Source: Pelagibacteraceae bacterium AG-325-J17 (lineage in GTDB: Bacteria > Pseudomonadota > Alphaproteobacteria > Pelagibacterales > Pelagibacteraceae). Taken from it: a stretch of 64,000 nucleotides of DNA. Numbering within the stretch: position 1 is the stretch's first letter; each line of letters begins with the position of its first letter. A model generated the notes under the pieces. The model was not told where the DNA came from and searched no databases. It saw only the letters and a list, made by a program, of their open reading frames with translations. Location: assembly GCA_003282825.1 (NCBI GenBank), contig QBYM01000007.1:1-64000 (forward strand), in the 5' to 3' direction. Shown piece after piece: positions 36,374 to 44,007 of this stretch. The position numbers and the translations under genes are program-made.

Positions 36374-36950
36374 ATCTATTGATTTTTACTTTGATTTTAT
36401 TAGCCCTTATTCATATTTAGCTATTCATAAATTAAAGACTTTAAAAAATTACGAAGATATAAATATAAATTATAAACCTATATTATTAGGTGGACTTCAT
36501 AATCTTGGGGGTATTACCGCTCCTGCTTTTAACGAACGTAAATTAAAGAATATGAAATTTGATTGTAATTTAATTGCAAAAAAAAATAACATTTCATTTA
36601 TTTGGAATACCAAATTTCCAATTAATTCAATTTATTTAATGCGTGGATATCTTGCAATTAATGAAGAATTAAAAAAAAAATACTTTGATTTATTTTTTAA
36701 TGCTTACTGGAAAGACGACATTGATATTTCCAATCAAGAAAATGTTAATAACATTTTAGAAAATTTAGGTATAGATAAAAAAAGATATTTTGAAAAAATA
36801 CAAAAAGTTGAAATTAAAGATGAGTTAAAAAAACTTACAAATATTGCTTTTGAAAAAAATATTTTTGGTGCTCCAACTTTTGTAGTCAATAACAAAATTT
36901 TTTGGGGACAAGATCGATTAGAGTATGCTTTAGATGAATATAATTCTTAA
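36366..36950 (+). CDS. 2-hydroxychromene-2-carboxylate isomerase / DsbA-like (GST kappa) protein
   Basis: 194 residues from MTKSIDFYFD at 36366; an upstream Met in frame gives a tail unlike the family. IDFYFDFISPYSYLAIHKL is the kappa-GST/HCCA isomerase start with Ser in place of the DsbA CxxC. FGAPTFVVNNKIFWGQDRLE is the cis-proline and C-terminal signature. Members isomerise naphthalene breakdown products or act as glutathione-dependent enzymes of unknown substrate. It overlaps the ABA4-like gene by 8 bases, and shares TTAA with the rhodanese. Confidence 0.85.
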   Translation: MTKSIDFYFDFISPYSYLAIHKLKTLKNYEDININYKPILLGGLHNLGGITAPAFNERKLKNMKFDCNLIAKKNNISFIWNTKFPINSIYLMRGYLAINEELKKKYFDLFFNAYWKDDIDISNQENVNNILENLGIDKKRYFEKIQKVEIKDELKKLTNIAFEKNIFGAPTFVVNNKIFWGQDRLEYALDEYNS

Positions 36951-37330
36951 ACAATTTTAAATTTACTTTGTCTAATGGCTCCAAAACCTCCGTCTATATG
37001 AGAAACTTTCTTAAAACCCATATCTTTAAGAGATTTTGCAGCTAATGCAGATCTCAAACCACCTGCACAAAATAAAACCATTTCTTTATTTAGGTCTAAC
37101 TTACCTTTTTTAAAGTAAGCACTATCTGGATCTAACCAAAACTCTAACATGCCTCTTGGTATGTGATTAGAATTTTCAACTCTCCCTTCTTTCTCTAACT
37201 CTCGAATATCTCTTATGTCGATTAAGTTACACTGATTTTCACTAACCATTTTGTGTGCCTCATCAGTTGAAATTGTTTTAATTTGATCTAGGGCTTCTGA
37301 AACTAAAGTTTGTGATGATTTTATATTCAT
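36947..37330 (-). CDS. Rhodanese-like domain protein
   Basis: 127 residues, a single rhodanese domain. NLIDIRDIRELEKEGRVENSNHIPRG is the CH2A-type region, and the active loop VLFCAGGLRSALAAKSL contains Cys near residue 89 with the basic residue expected nearby. It probably carries a persulfide. The neighbours give no clear partner. Confidence 0.88.
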   Translation of the reverse strand: MNIKSSQTLVSEALDQIKTISTDEAHKMVSENQCNLIDIRDIRELEKEGRVENSNHIPRGMLEFWLDPDSAYFKKGKLDLNKEMVLFCAGGLRSALAAKSLKDMGFKKVSHIDGGFGAIRQSKFKIV

Positions 37331-37379
37331 AATTTTTTTATTTATTATATAGTTTTTAATATAATCATAGATAAAAATT

Positions 37380-38162
37380 GTGCTACCTAAAATATTAAAA
37401 CCTTTTCATTCAGAAAAATCAAATTTGGTTAGGATAGGTCCTAAAAAAGATGGTGGATATGTCATTGATAAAAGAGTAATAGAAAAATCTGAGGTAATAA
37501 TTACTTGTGGTCTAAATGATGATTGGGAATTTGAAAAAGATTTTCTTAATAAAAATAACAGTTCTAGGGTTGAAGCCTACGATCACACAGTTGATAGACA
37601 TTTCTGGTTAAATAGGTTTAAAAAAGATTTTATAGCATTCCTATTATTGAAAAAAATTACCCCTAGGCAAATATTTGATATATTTAAGTTTGTAAGTTAT
37701 CTAAATTTTTTTAAAGGAAAAAATAAGCATCATATTAAAAAGATTGTTTCACATAAAAATGATGAAGATAATCAAGCAACTATTTCAGAAGCAATTGGTA
37801 GTAATGAAAATATAATTTTAAAAATAGACATTGAAGGAGATGAATTTAAAATTCTAGAGGAAATAGATAAGAATATAGATAAAATAAATTTACTTATAAT
37901 AGAGTTTCACGATATGCAAAAAAATTTAAAAAAAGTTGAGAACTTTATTGAAAATACTAAACTTAAAAACATTCACATTAACGCAAATAACTACGGGATG
38001 TTAGATGAAAAAGGTATCCCTCAGGTGATTGAAATGACACTTATAAACCCAAAAAAATTTGAAATAACCGATGAAAGATCAAAAAGAAATTATCCAATAG
38101 AGGGCTTGGATTTTAAAAATCGTAAACGAGGACCAGATATTGAATTAAAATTTAATGAATAA
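37380..38162 (+). CDS. FkbM-like methyltransferase
   Basis: 260 residues from a GTG start at 37380. ATG is not available upstream, and LPKILKPFH follows at once. NLVRIGPKKDGGYVIDK and VIITCGLNDDWEFEKDFL resemble the SAM-binding start of FkbM-type proteins. NIILKIDIEGDEFKILEEI is their hallmark KxDIEGxE motif. An inserted lysine-rich segment lies at about 90-125. It overlaps the following GT9 by 8 bases, so modification of a surface sugar is likely. Confidence 0.75.
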   Translation: MLPKILKPFHSEKSNLVRIGPKKDGGYVIDKRVIEKSEVIITCGLNDDWEFEKDFLNKNNSSRVEAYDHTVDRHFWLNRFKKDFIAFLLLKKITPRQIFDIFKFVSYLNFFKGKNKHHIKKIVSHKNDEDNQATISEAIGSNENIILKIDIEGDEFKILEEIDKNIDKINLLIIEFHDMQKNLKKVENFIENTKLKNIHINANNYGMLDEKGIPQVIEMTLINPKKFEITDERSKRNYPIEGLDFKNRKRGPDIELKFNE

Positions 38163-39144
38163 GAAAATTTGTATAGTTTATACTCACCATAAATTAGGTG
38201 ATTTAATTTGGCAACTACCATATATAAAAGCTATTAGTGATCACCATGATCAAAAAGTTGATTTAGTTGTTAGAAAAAAAACTCAAGCAAAAGATATTTT
38301 AAAAGATTTAAATCATATTAATAAGATTCATTATAACGAATTTAGAAAAGGCTTAGCTTATTGGATAGATGTCTTTAAATTAAAAAAAATATTTGATTTA
38401 GAAAAATATGATTATGTTTACATTTTAGACAAAGTAAACAAACCTGCAATTGCAGCAAAATTAGCTAGCATCAAAAATATAATTGGACCAGGTTTTAAAA
38501 ATCAAAAAAAATGGATCACAGTTAAAAATTACTTAGATGAAAAAGATTGGAAATTAAACTATTCAGAGCAATCACAAAAATTATTAAAGATTAATTCGAT
38601 TATAATAAACGATAAGTTTCCTGACTTAGAAGTAAATATTGAACGACTTAAAGTAGGTAATGATGATCTGATGATTGATGGAAAAAAAATAGCATTTGGT
38701 GTTGATTCTTTTGAAGATTATAAAATGTGGTTTGAGGAAGATTTTATAAAATTAGCAGACCTTTTGCATGAAAAAGGATTGTTTGATTACATATATTTAG
38801 TTTGTGGACCAGATAAATCAAATGTTGCCAAAAAAATTATTAATGACTCTGGAAAGAAATATTTTATTGATTGTTCTAATAAAGATCTAATAGGAGTAAT
38901 ATTAGCTATTAAAAATTCAGCATTTTATATAGGTAATAACTCTGGTCCTTTAAATTTATCTGCTGCTTTAGGTGTTAAGACTTTTGGTTTAATTGCTAAC
39001 GATCCAGTGAGCGAATTAAAATACAGTAAAATAACACCAATAACACCTCAAGACTATAAAGATGATATTTGGACTCGAAATAGAGAAGGAATGAAAAAAC
39101 TTAAACCCGATGAAGTTTTAAATAAAATCATCAATAACTTATAA
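38155..39144 (+). CDS. Glycosyltransferase family 9 (heptosyltransferase-like)
   Basis: 329 residues. VYTHHKLGDLIWQLPYIKAISD is the N-terminal GT9 motif with the catalytic Asp in LGDL. YIGNNSGPLNLSAALGVKTFGLI is the nucleotide-sugar binding segment, with Asn-Ser in place of the common Asp-Thr. It follows the FkbM-like gene as a coupled pair and ends 3 bases before a strong bidirectional terminator. Confidence 0.82.
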   Translation: MNKKICIVYTHHKLGDLIWQLPYIKAISDHHDQKVDLVVRKKTQAKDILKDLNHINKIHYNEFRKGLAYWIDVFKLKKIFDLEKYDYVYILDKVNKPAIAAKLASIKNIIGPGFKNQKKWITVKNYLDEKDWKLNYSEQSQKLLKINSIIINDKFPDLEVNIERLKVGNDDLMIDGKKIAFGVDSFEDYKMWFEEDFIKLADLLHEKGLFDYIYLVCGPDKSNVAKKIINDSGKKYFIDCSNKDLIGVILAIKNSAFYIGNNSGPLNLSAALGVKTFGLIANDPVSELKYSKITPITPQDYKDDIWTRNREGMKKLKPDEVLNKIINNL

Positions 39145-39146
39145 AA

Positions 39147-39171
39147 AAAGCCCCCTGAGGGAGGGGGCTTT
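39147..39171. terminator. Bidirectional Rho-independent terminator
   Basis: A perfect 10-base stem (AAAGCCCCCT and AGGGGGCTTT) with a 5-base GAGGG loop. A T tract follows on the minus strand (seven T in a row) and a weaker one on the plus. It ends the GT9 transcript on the plus strand and the amtB transcript on the minus. It is the most GC-rich stretch in the area. Confidence 0.9.
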
Positions 39172-39198
39172 ATTGTTTAACTAACTAGAGAGAGTTTT

Positions 39199-39252
39199 AA
39201 GGGACCCTACGATGAGTAATCGCGGAGATACACAGAGAGCGTAGAATCCCTT
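39199..39252 (-). ncRNA. Structured element in the 3' region of amtB
   Basis: Nested pairings seen on the plus strand: AAGGGA/TCCCTT (39199-39204 and 39247-39252), a 2x2 internal loop, CTACG/CGTAG (39207-39211 and 39240-39244), an asymmetric loop (ATGA and ACAGAGAG), then GTAATC/GATAC with one bulge and a GCGGA loop. On the minus strand it starts 12 bases after the amtB stop and is followed 27 bases later by the terminator. An amtB 3' UTR RNA or sRNA is the most natural reading. I match it to no known family. Confidence 0.5.
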
Positions 39253-39264
39253 TATTGTTAACAA

Positions 39265-40566
39265 TTAGTCACGTATTGCATATGCAATAACGCCTGTTTC
39301 CGTAACATCTGTACCTTTAGTTTCAGCCTCTTTACTTAGTCTGATACCAATTGTAGATTTCATGATTGTCCATACAATTAAAGCAACCACAAAAACAAAA
39401 ATGTTAATCGAAAGAACACCTAATAATTGAGTTCCAAATGAAGTATCTGGATTTGTAATCGGCACAGCCAATGTACCCCAAATACCAGCAAATAAGTGAG
39501 CTGGTATAGCTCCTACTACATCATCAATTTTTAATGAGAATAGAAGTTTAGTACCATAAACTACGATTACACCACCAACTGCACCAATTAAAATTGCTGC
39601 TAATGGTGAAGGCATTAATGGCTCAGCAGTAATTGCAACTAATCCACCAATACAACCATTTAACATTTGAACAACATCTGTTTTTCCAAAATTCAATCTT
39701 GTAACAGTTGCTGCAGCCATAACGCCACCTGCTCCTGCTAAGAAAGTATTTAGAAATATTGTTGAAATAGCGATTGCATCATCAGCTGTACCAATAGCTA
39801 ATTGGGAACCACCATTAAATCCAAACCAACCTAACCATAGAATAAATACTCCTACGGTTACTAATGGAATTGAAGATGCAGCGAATGGTTTTAACGGCGC
39901 TGGAGCACCAGACTTAGTAAATCTACCAAGTCTTGGACCTAACATTAAAGCACCTGCTAAAGCTGCTGCTCCACCAGTTGAGTGAACTAATGTTGATCCA
40001 GCAAAATCTGAGAAACCAGCAGCAGCTAACCAGCCACCACCCCACTGCCAACCCATTACGATTGGGTAGATAATTCCTGATAAAATTGCTGCAAATAAAA
40101 AGAATGGCCAAAGCTTAATTCTTTCAGCTAAAGTTCCTGATACAATAGATACTGTTGTTGCACAGAAAACCATCTGAAAGTACCAATCTGATCCGTCTGC
40201 ATAACCTGTATCAACTGCACTAGAATCTGACCATGGAATAAAACTTCCGATATATCCACCTTCTGGAATTCCATAAGCTAGATTATAACCGAACATCCAG
40301 AACATAATTCCAGAAATTGATATTAAACCTATATTTTTTGCACAGATAACAGATACACTTTTAGATGTAACCATTCCAGATTCTAACATTGCAAATCCAC
40401 ACGCCATAAAGAAGACGAGGAAACCACAAATTAAAAATAGCAAGGTGTTAAATATAAAACCTATTTCAGCAGAAACTGTTGTCTCCGCCATACCTGCACT
40501 GCTCATATTTAATAAAAACATTAAACTCATGAGTGGCAGACTTATTTTTTTTATTAATTTAGTCAT
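39265..40566 (-). CDS. amtB: Ammonium transporter AmtB
   Basis: 433 residues with a cleavable-looking signal segment (LPLMSLMFLLNMSSAGMA) and 11 membrane spans, as in Amt proteins. LCGFLVFFMACGFAMLESG-like start, GYNLAYG, STGGAAALAGALMLGPRLGRF, WLGWFGFNGGS and IPAHLFAGIWGTLAVP carry the pore histidines and the phenylalanine gate region. No glnK or glnB gene is next to it, unlike the usual pair; hup is upstream instead. An AGGGAGG ribosome binding site precedes the start. Confidence 0.95.
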   Translation of the reverse strand: MTKLIKKISLPLMSLMFLLNMSSAGMAETTVSAEIGFIFNTLLFLICGFLVFFMACGFAMLESGMVTSKSVSVICAKNIGLISISGIMFWMFGYNLAYGIPEGGYIGSFIPWSDSSAVDTGYADGSDWYFQMVFCATTVSIVSGTLAERIKLWPFFLFAAILSGIIYPIVMGWQWGGGWLAAAGFSDFAGSTLVHSTGGAAALAGALMLGPRLGRFTKSGAPAPLKPFAASSIPLVTVGVFILWLGWFGFNGGSQLAIGTADDAIAISTIFLNTFLAGAGGVMAAATVTRLNFGKTDVVQMLNGCIGGLVAITAEPLMPSPLAAILIGAVGGVIVVYGTKLLFSLKIDDVVGAIPAHLFAGIWGTLAVPITNPDTSFGTQLLGVLSINIFVFVVALIVWTIMKSTIGIRLSKEAETKGTDVTETGVIAYAIRD

Positions 40567-40659
40567 AAGACCTCCCTGTAAAGAGAAACTTATATTTTTA
40601 AAAAAAACTGAAAACTAACGCTGATTAGGAAAATTGGCTATGCAGATTTTGCATATAGA

Positions 40660-40694
40660 AACAGCCTTAACGTATGTATCACATTAAGGCTGTT
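40660..40694 (-). terminator. Terminator-like hairpin after hup
   Basis: AACAGCCTTAA and its exact complement TTAAGGCTGTT enclose 13 bases. On the minus strand it stands 8 bases after the hup stop. The following T tract is poor. A second small hairpin, TATGCA/TGCATA (40639-40655), comes next, in what would be the amtB leader. Confidence 0.65.
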
Positions 40695-40702
40695 AAAAAT
40701 TA

Positions 40703-40978
40703 TTATTTGTTGAATACTTCTTTTAAAGCTTTTGCTGGTAAGAATTTTACCTTTTGTGAAGCAGCAATTTGGATCTGCTCACCAGTTCTAGGATTTCTTC
40801 CAACTCTAGCTTTTCTCTTAGCCACTTTATAAGTACCAAATCCAGCAATTTTTACTGAGTCATCGCCTTTTAAAGCGTCCAAAATGGTGTTGGTAATAGT
40901 GTCAAAAGTTCTTTCAGCATCAGCTTTGCTCAAATTTAAAGCTCCAGAAAGCTTGACAATTAATTGTTTTTTATTCAT
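40703..40978 (-). CDS. hup: HU family DNA-binding protein
   Basis: 91 residues, the exact HU size. MNKKQLIVKLSGALNLSKADAERTFDTI is the dimerisation helix pair. GFGTYKVAKRKARVGRNPRTGEQIQI is the beta arm with the conserved RNPRTG and its intercalating proline. It compacts and bends DNA. A GGAG ribosome binding site lies 6 bases upstream and a palindrome is at 41012-41032. Confidence 0.95.
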   Translation of the reverse strand: MNKKQLIVKLSGALNLSKADAERTFDTITNTILDALKGDDSVKIAGFGTYKVAKRKARVGRNPRTGEQIQIAASQKVKFLPAKALKEVFNK

Positions 40979-41011
40979 TTTAGCTCCGGTTTTATTAGGT
41001 TATTTTCTATT

Positions 41012-41032
41012 TTTATCAAAAGTATTGATAAA
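41012..41032. promoter_or_regulatory. Palindrome upstream of hup
   Basis: TTTATCAA and its exact complement TTGATAAA are separated by 5 bases, 33 bases before the hup start in the 161-base gap to rseP. This size fits a dimeric repressor site or autoregulatory contact. Nothing else is evident in this gap apart from AT-rich DNA. Confidence 0.35.
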
Positions 41033-41139
41033 TCAAGACTTTTTTTAGTGTTAAGCAAAAAGTTATACACAATATCTGGTATAAAATTAAATTAATGTTG
41101 ATTTTATTGATTTTTTTGACTTTACCAACAATTAAATTA

Positions 41140-42249
41140 TTAGAATAAACCAAGGTCTTTTAAGTCATTAAAAGTTGTAAAAACCATCAAAGATAGCAAT
41201 ACAAATAAGCCGATTCGAAAAAAACCTTCTTGAGTATTTTGAGATAATGGTCGACCTAAAACTTTTTCAAATGCATAAAACATCAAATGTCCTCCATCAA
41301 GCATTGGAATCGGGAAGAGATTTACTAAACCTAAGCTAATAGAAATATATGCCATCATGCTAATAAATGCTAATAAACCAAATTCAGCAACTTGGCCTGA
41401 AATTTTAGCAATTCTAATCGGCCCTCCTAATTGTGAAGTATCTGCTTTACCAAAAATCATCGCTCCTATGTATTTTAATGATGAAGTGCTTACGTAATAA
41501 ACCTCATGAGCTGCATGGTAAATTGCCTTTGCTGGACCTAATTTTACATGATTAATCTCATTATTTTGAGCACCTAATTTAATTCCAACTACTCTTTTAT
41601 TTATTTTATTTCCAAGATTATCCTCACCTAAAACTATATTAGGCTTAATTTTCAATAATAATTCATCATAAGAACGCTTTACTTTAAAATCAATAAAGTC
41701 ATCAGTGGACATCATTATATATTTAGAGACATCCATAATACTTTTGACCTCATTTCCGTCTATTTCTAAAATTACATCGTTTTGTTTTAAACCACCTACC
41801 ATTGCCGGACTGTCATTTTGAACTTCATTAATTACTGCTGGAGTAAAATCTTTTCCAATAAATGTATAGATTGAAAAGAAAATAACTAAAGCTAATAAAA
41901 AGTTTGCGAGCGGACCTCCAAATACAATTAGAACCCTTTGATATAAAGGTTTTAAAACAAACAATTTTTTACGGTCTTCTTCATTATATTTCTTTATTAT
42001 TTTTTCCTGATCGGCTTGAGAAAATACATTTCGATCACCAAAAAATTTTACATAACCTCCTAGTGGAATCCAGCATATTTTCCATCTAGTACCAGATTTG
42101 TCATTCCATCCAAAAATTTCTTGACCAAATCCAATAGAAAAGTCTGTAACTCCTACTCCATATCTCTTGGCAAAATAATAATGACCATATTCGTGAATAA
42201 AGACCACTACTAAAATTAATACAATAAAGGGTAAAATAAAATCAAACAT
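41140..42249 (-). CDS. rseP: RIP metalloprotease RseP (site-2 protease)
   Basis: 369 residues. The zinc motif is HEYGH at residues 19-23 in the first membrane segment. A PDZ domain lies around 125-205 (SPAMVGGLKQNDVILEIDGNEVKSIMDV), and the third zinc ligand is in LVNLFPIPMLDGGHLMFY near residue 320. It cleaves membrane-embedded peptides such as anti-sigma factors or signal remnants. It is not beside bamA, dxr or lpx genes here. Confidence 0.93.
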   Translation of the reverse strand: MFDFILPFIVLILVVVFIHEYGHYYFAKRYGVGVTDFSIGFGQEIFGWNDKSGTRWKICWIPLGGYVKFFGDRNVFSQADQEKIIKKYNEEDRKKLFVLKPLYQRVLIVFGGPLANFLLALVIFFSIYTFIGKDFTPAVINEVQNDSPAMVGGLKQNDVILEIDGNEVKSIMDVSKYIMMSTDDFIDFKVKRSYDELLLKIKPNIVLGEDNLGNKINKRVVGIKLGAQNNEINHVKLGPAKAIYHAAHEVYYVSTSSLKYIGAMIFGKADTSQLGGPIRIAKISGQVAEFGLLAFISMMAYISISLGLVNLFPIPMLDGGHLMFYAFEKVLGRPLSQNTQEGFFRIGLFVLLSLMVFTTFNDLKDLGLF

Positions 42250-42261
42250 ACTTTATTTTAA

Positions 42262-42381
42262 ATGAATTCAAAAACATACACAATAGGCCATTTTAATACA
42301 ATTTTTGACTTTAAAACATTCATTGTATTTGTCTTAAAAAGATATAAGCATCCAGCTAAATTAACAATAATAACTAAATAA
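42262..42381 (+). CDS. Possible 39-residue upstream ORF coupled to the helicase
   Basis: ATG at 42262 and stop TAA at 42379-42381, whose last base is the first base of the helicase ATG (TAATG). The peptide (NSKTYTIGHFNTIFDF and on) has no recognisable motif. It fills nearly the whole 131-base gap between rseP and the helicase. It may be a leader peptide, or a chance reading frame in AT-rich DNA. Confidence 0.25.
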   Translation: MNSKTYTIGHFNTIFDFKTFIVFVLKRYKHPAKLTIITK

Positions 42382-43826
42382 TGGACTTCAACGAATTACC
42401 GATTGATAATAAACTCAAAAATTCCATTAAATTTGCTGATTTTAAAACCCTTACTCCAATTCAAGGTAAATCAATCCCAATTAGTTTAATGGGCAAGGAT
42501 ATATTGGGTACAGCACAAACTGGCACTGGAAAGACTTTAGCCTTTACTATCCCAATGATTAATAAGCTTATTCTAGATAAAAATGCTATGGCATTAATTA
42601 TCTGCCCTACTAGAGAGCTTGCAAGTCAAGTTATGCAGACTGTTTTAAAATTAAATGTAAGAGAAATTGGAATAGGAAATGCACTTCTTATTGGTGGTGA
42701 AGGGATGCAAAAACAACTTAAAAAGTTAAAAAAAAGAGCACGCATTATAGTTGGTACTCCAGGTAGAATAAATGATCATCTAAAAAAACAAAGTTTGAAT
42801 TTGTCAAAAGTATCCTACTTAGTTTTAGACGAAACAGATAGAATGCTTGATATGGGATTTACTCCTCAAATTGAATTGATCTTAAAGTTTATTCCAAAAC
42901 AACATCAAACTTTATTGTTCTCAGCTACTTTACCAAATAATATTTTAAGAATTTCAGAAAAGTATTTAAATAATCCAGAAAGAATAGCCGTAGGTTCTTT
43001 ATCAACACCAATAGAAAAAATTAAACAAGAAACATTTCAAATAACCCAAGACAAGAAATATCATGAATTAATAAATCAATTAGTTGAAAGAATTGGTTCA
43101 ATATTAGTTTTTGTTAAAACCAAACATGGTGCAGATAAAATTGTTAAGCGCTTAAAATATGACGGACATTCTGCAGATGCAATTCATGGTAATTTAAGGC
43201 AAAGTAAAAGAGAACGTGTCATTAACAACTTTAGAAATGGTAAGAGTAGAGTTTTAATTGCAACCGATGTAGCTGCGAGAGGATTGGACATACCTTTAAT
43301 TCAGCATGTCATTAACTACGACTTACCTCAAGTGCCTGAGGACTATATTCATAGAATTGGTAGAACCGGAAGAGCTGGAAAAGAAGGATCTGCTTTAACA
43401 TTTCTAACCCCATCAGACCGATCTATGTGGAATTCTATTAGCAGGTTAATTAATCCAGATTTTAAAATTTCAAAAGAAAGTCAATCAAGAAATTTAAAAG
43501 GTAAAAAAAGGTTCAAAGCAAGATTTAATAAAGAGAAGAAATTTAAAGATAAGAGAAAATTCTTTAAAAAAGATGACTCTAGAAAATCAAATTTTAAAGG
43601 TAAGAAAAAGTTCTTTAAAAAAGATAACTCTAGAAAGTCAAGTTATAAAAAAAAGAAAATACCATTTGGATCTACCAATAATCCAAAATATTTCGACAAA
43701 GAGAAATCTAATAATTCTCAAACTGTTTCAGAAAATAAGGATTATAAATTTGGTCGTAAAAAGAAGTTTAAACATAGAAACAGACCTAAAAAATTTTCTT
43801 TTAAAAAACACAATCGATCCAGATAA
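42381..43826 (+). CDS. DEAD-box RNA helicase (RhlE-like)
   Basis: 481 residues. Q motif FKTLTPIQGKSIPISL, motif I AQTGTGKT, Ia PTRELASQ, Ib TPGR, II DETD at 149-152 where DEAD is usual, III SAT, IV LVFVKTK, V ATDVAARGLDIP and VI HRIGRTGRAG are all present. The C-terminal 110 residues are almost entirely Lys, Arg, Phe, Ser and Asn with two 17-residue repeats (388-421), a basic RNA-binding tail. It likely helps ribosome assembly or cold-time RNA unfolding. Confidence 0.93.
   Translation: MDFNELPIDNKLKNSIKFADFKTLTPIQGKSIPISLMGKDILGTAQTGTGKTLAFTIPMINKLILDKNAMALIICPTRELASQVMQTVLKLNVREIGIGNALLIGGEGMQKQLKKLKKRARIIVGTPGRINDHLKKQSLNLSKVSYLVLDETDRMLDMGFTPQIELILKFIPKQHQTLLFSATLPNNILRISEKYLNNPERIAVGSLSTPIEKIKQETFQITQDKKYHELINQLVERIGSILVFVKTKHGADKIVKRLKYDGHSADAIHGNLRQSKRERVINNFRNGKSRVLIATDVAARGLDIPLIQHVINYDLPQVPEDYIHRIGRTGRAGKEGSALTFLTPSDRSMWNSISRLINPDFKISKESQSRNLKGKKRFKARFNKEKKFKDKRKFFKKDDSRKSNFKGKKKFFKKDNSRKSSYKKKKIPFGSTNNPKYFDKEKSNNSQTVSENKDYKFGRKKKFKHRNRPKKFSFKKHNRSR
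43542..43643 (+). repeat. Two tandem 51-base repeats encoding the helicase basic tail
   Basis: Bases 43542-43592 and 43593-43643 encode FKDKRKFFKKDDSRKSN and FKGKKKFFKKDNSRKSS. They differ at only a few positions. A third, shorter unit (YKKKK) follows. Repeats of this kind expand and contract easily. Confidence 0.8.
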
Positions 43827-43837
43827 TTCAGTAAAGG

Positions 43838-44002
43838 CTAATAATACAATAAGATAAATATTGTTGCTAAGATGACTAAGAATATTAAGAAAATAACATA
43901 ATTTATTTTGATATTTAACCTTTTATAAATTTCCTCATTTATTTTTTCCCAAAACAATACTATTAAAAAAACAATTATCGCAGGAATAATAAATTTAAGC
44001 AT
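43838..44002 (-). CDS. Small two-span membrane protein (54 aa)
   Basis: ATG at 44000-44002, stop TAG at 43838-43840. The two hydrophobic segments (IIPAIIVFLIVLFW and VIFLIFLVILATIFILLYY) are joined by a charged loop (EKINEEIYKRLNIK). It begins 5 bases after the RamB/ScfR-type gene on the same strand, so co-expression is likely. No family is recognised. Confidence 0.5.
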   Translation of the reverse strand: MLKFIIPAIIVFLIVLFWEKINEEIYKRLNIKINYVIFLIFLVILATIFILLYY

Positions 44003-44007
44003 TGTTT

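Noticed and set aside
39199..39252. Hammerhead, twister or tRNA-like RNA
   Set aside because: The conserved core bases of these ribozymes and a cloverleaf are not present in either strand.
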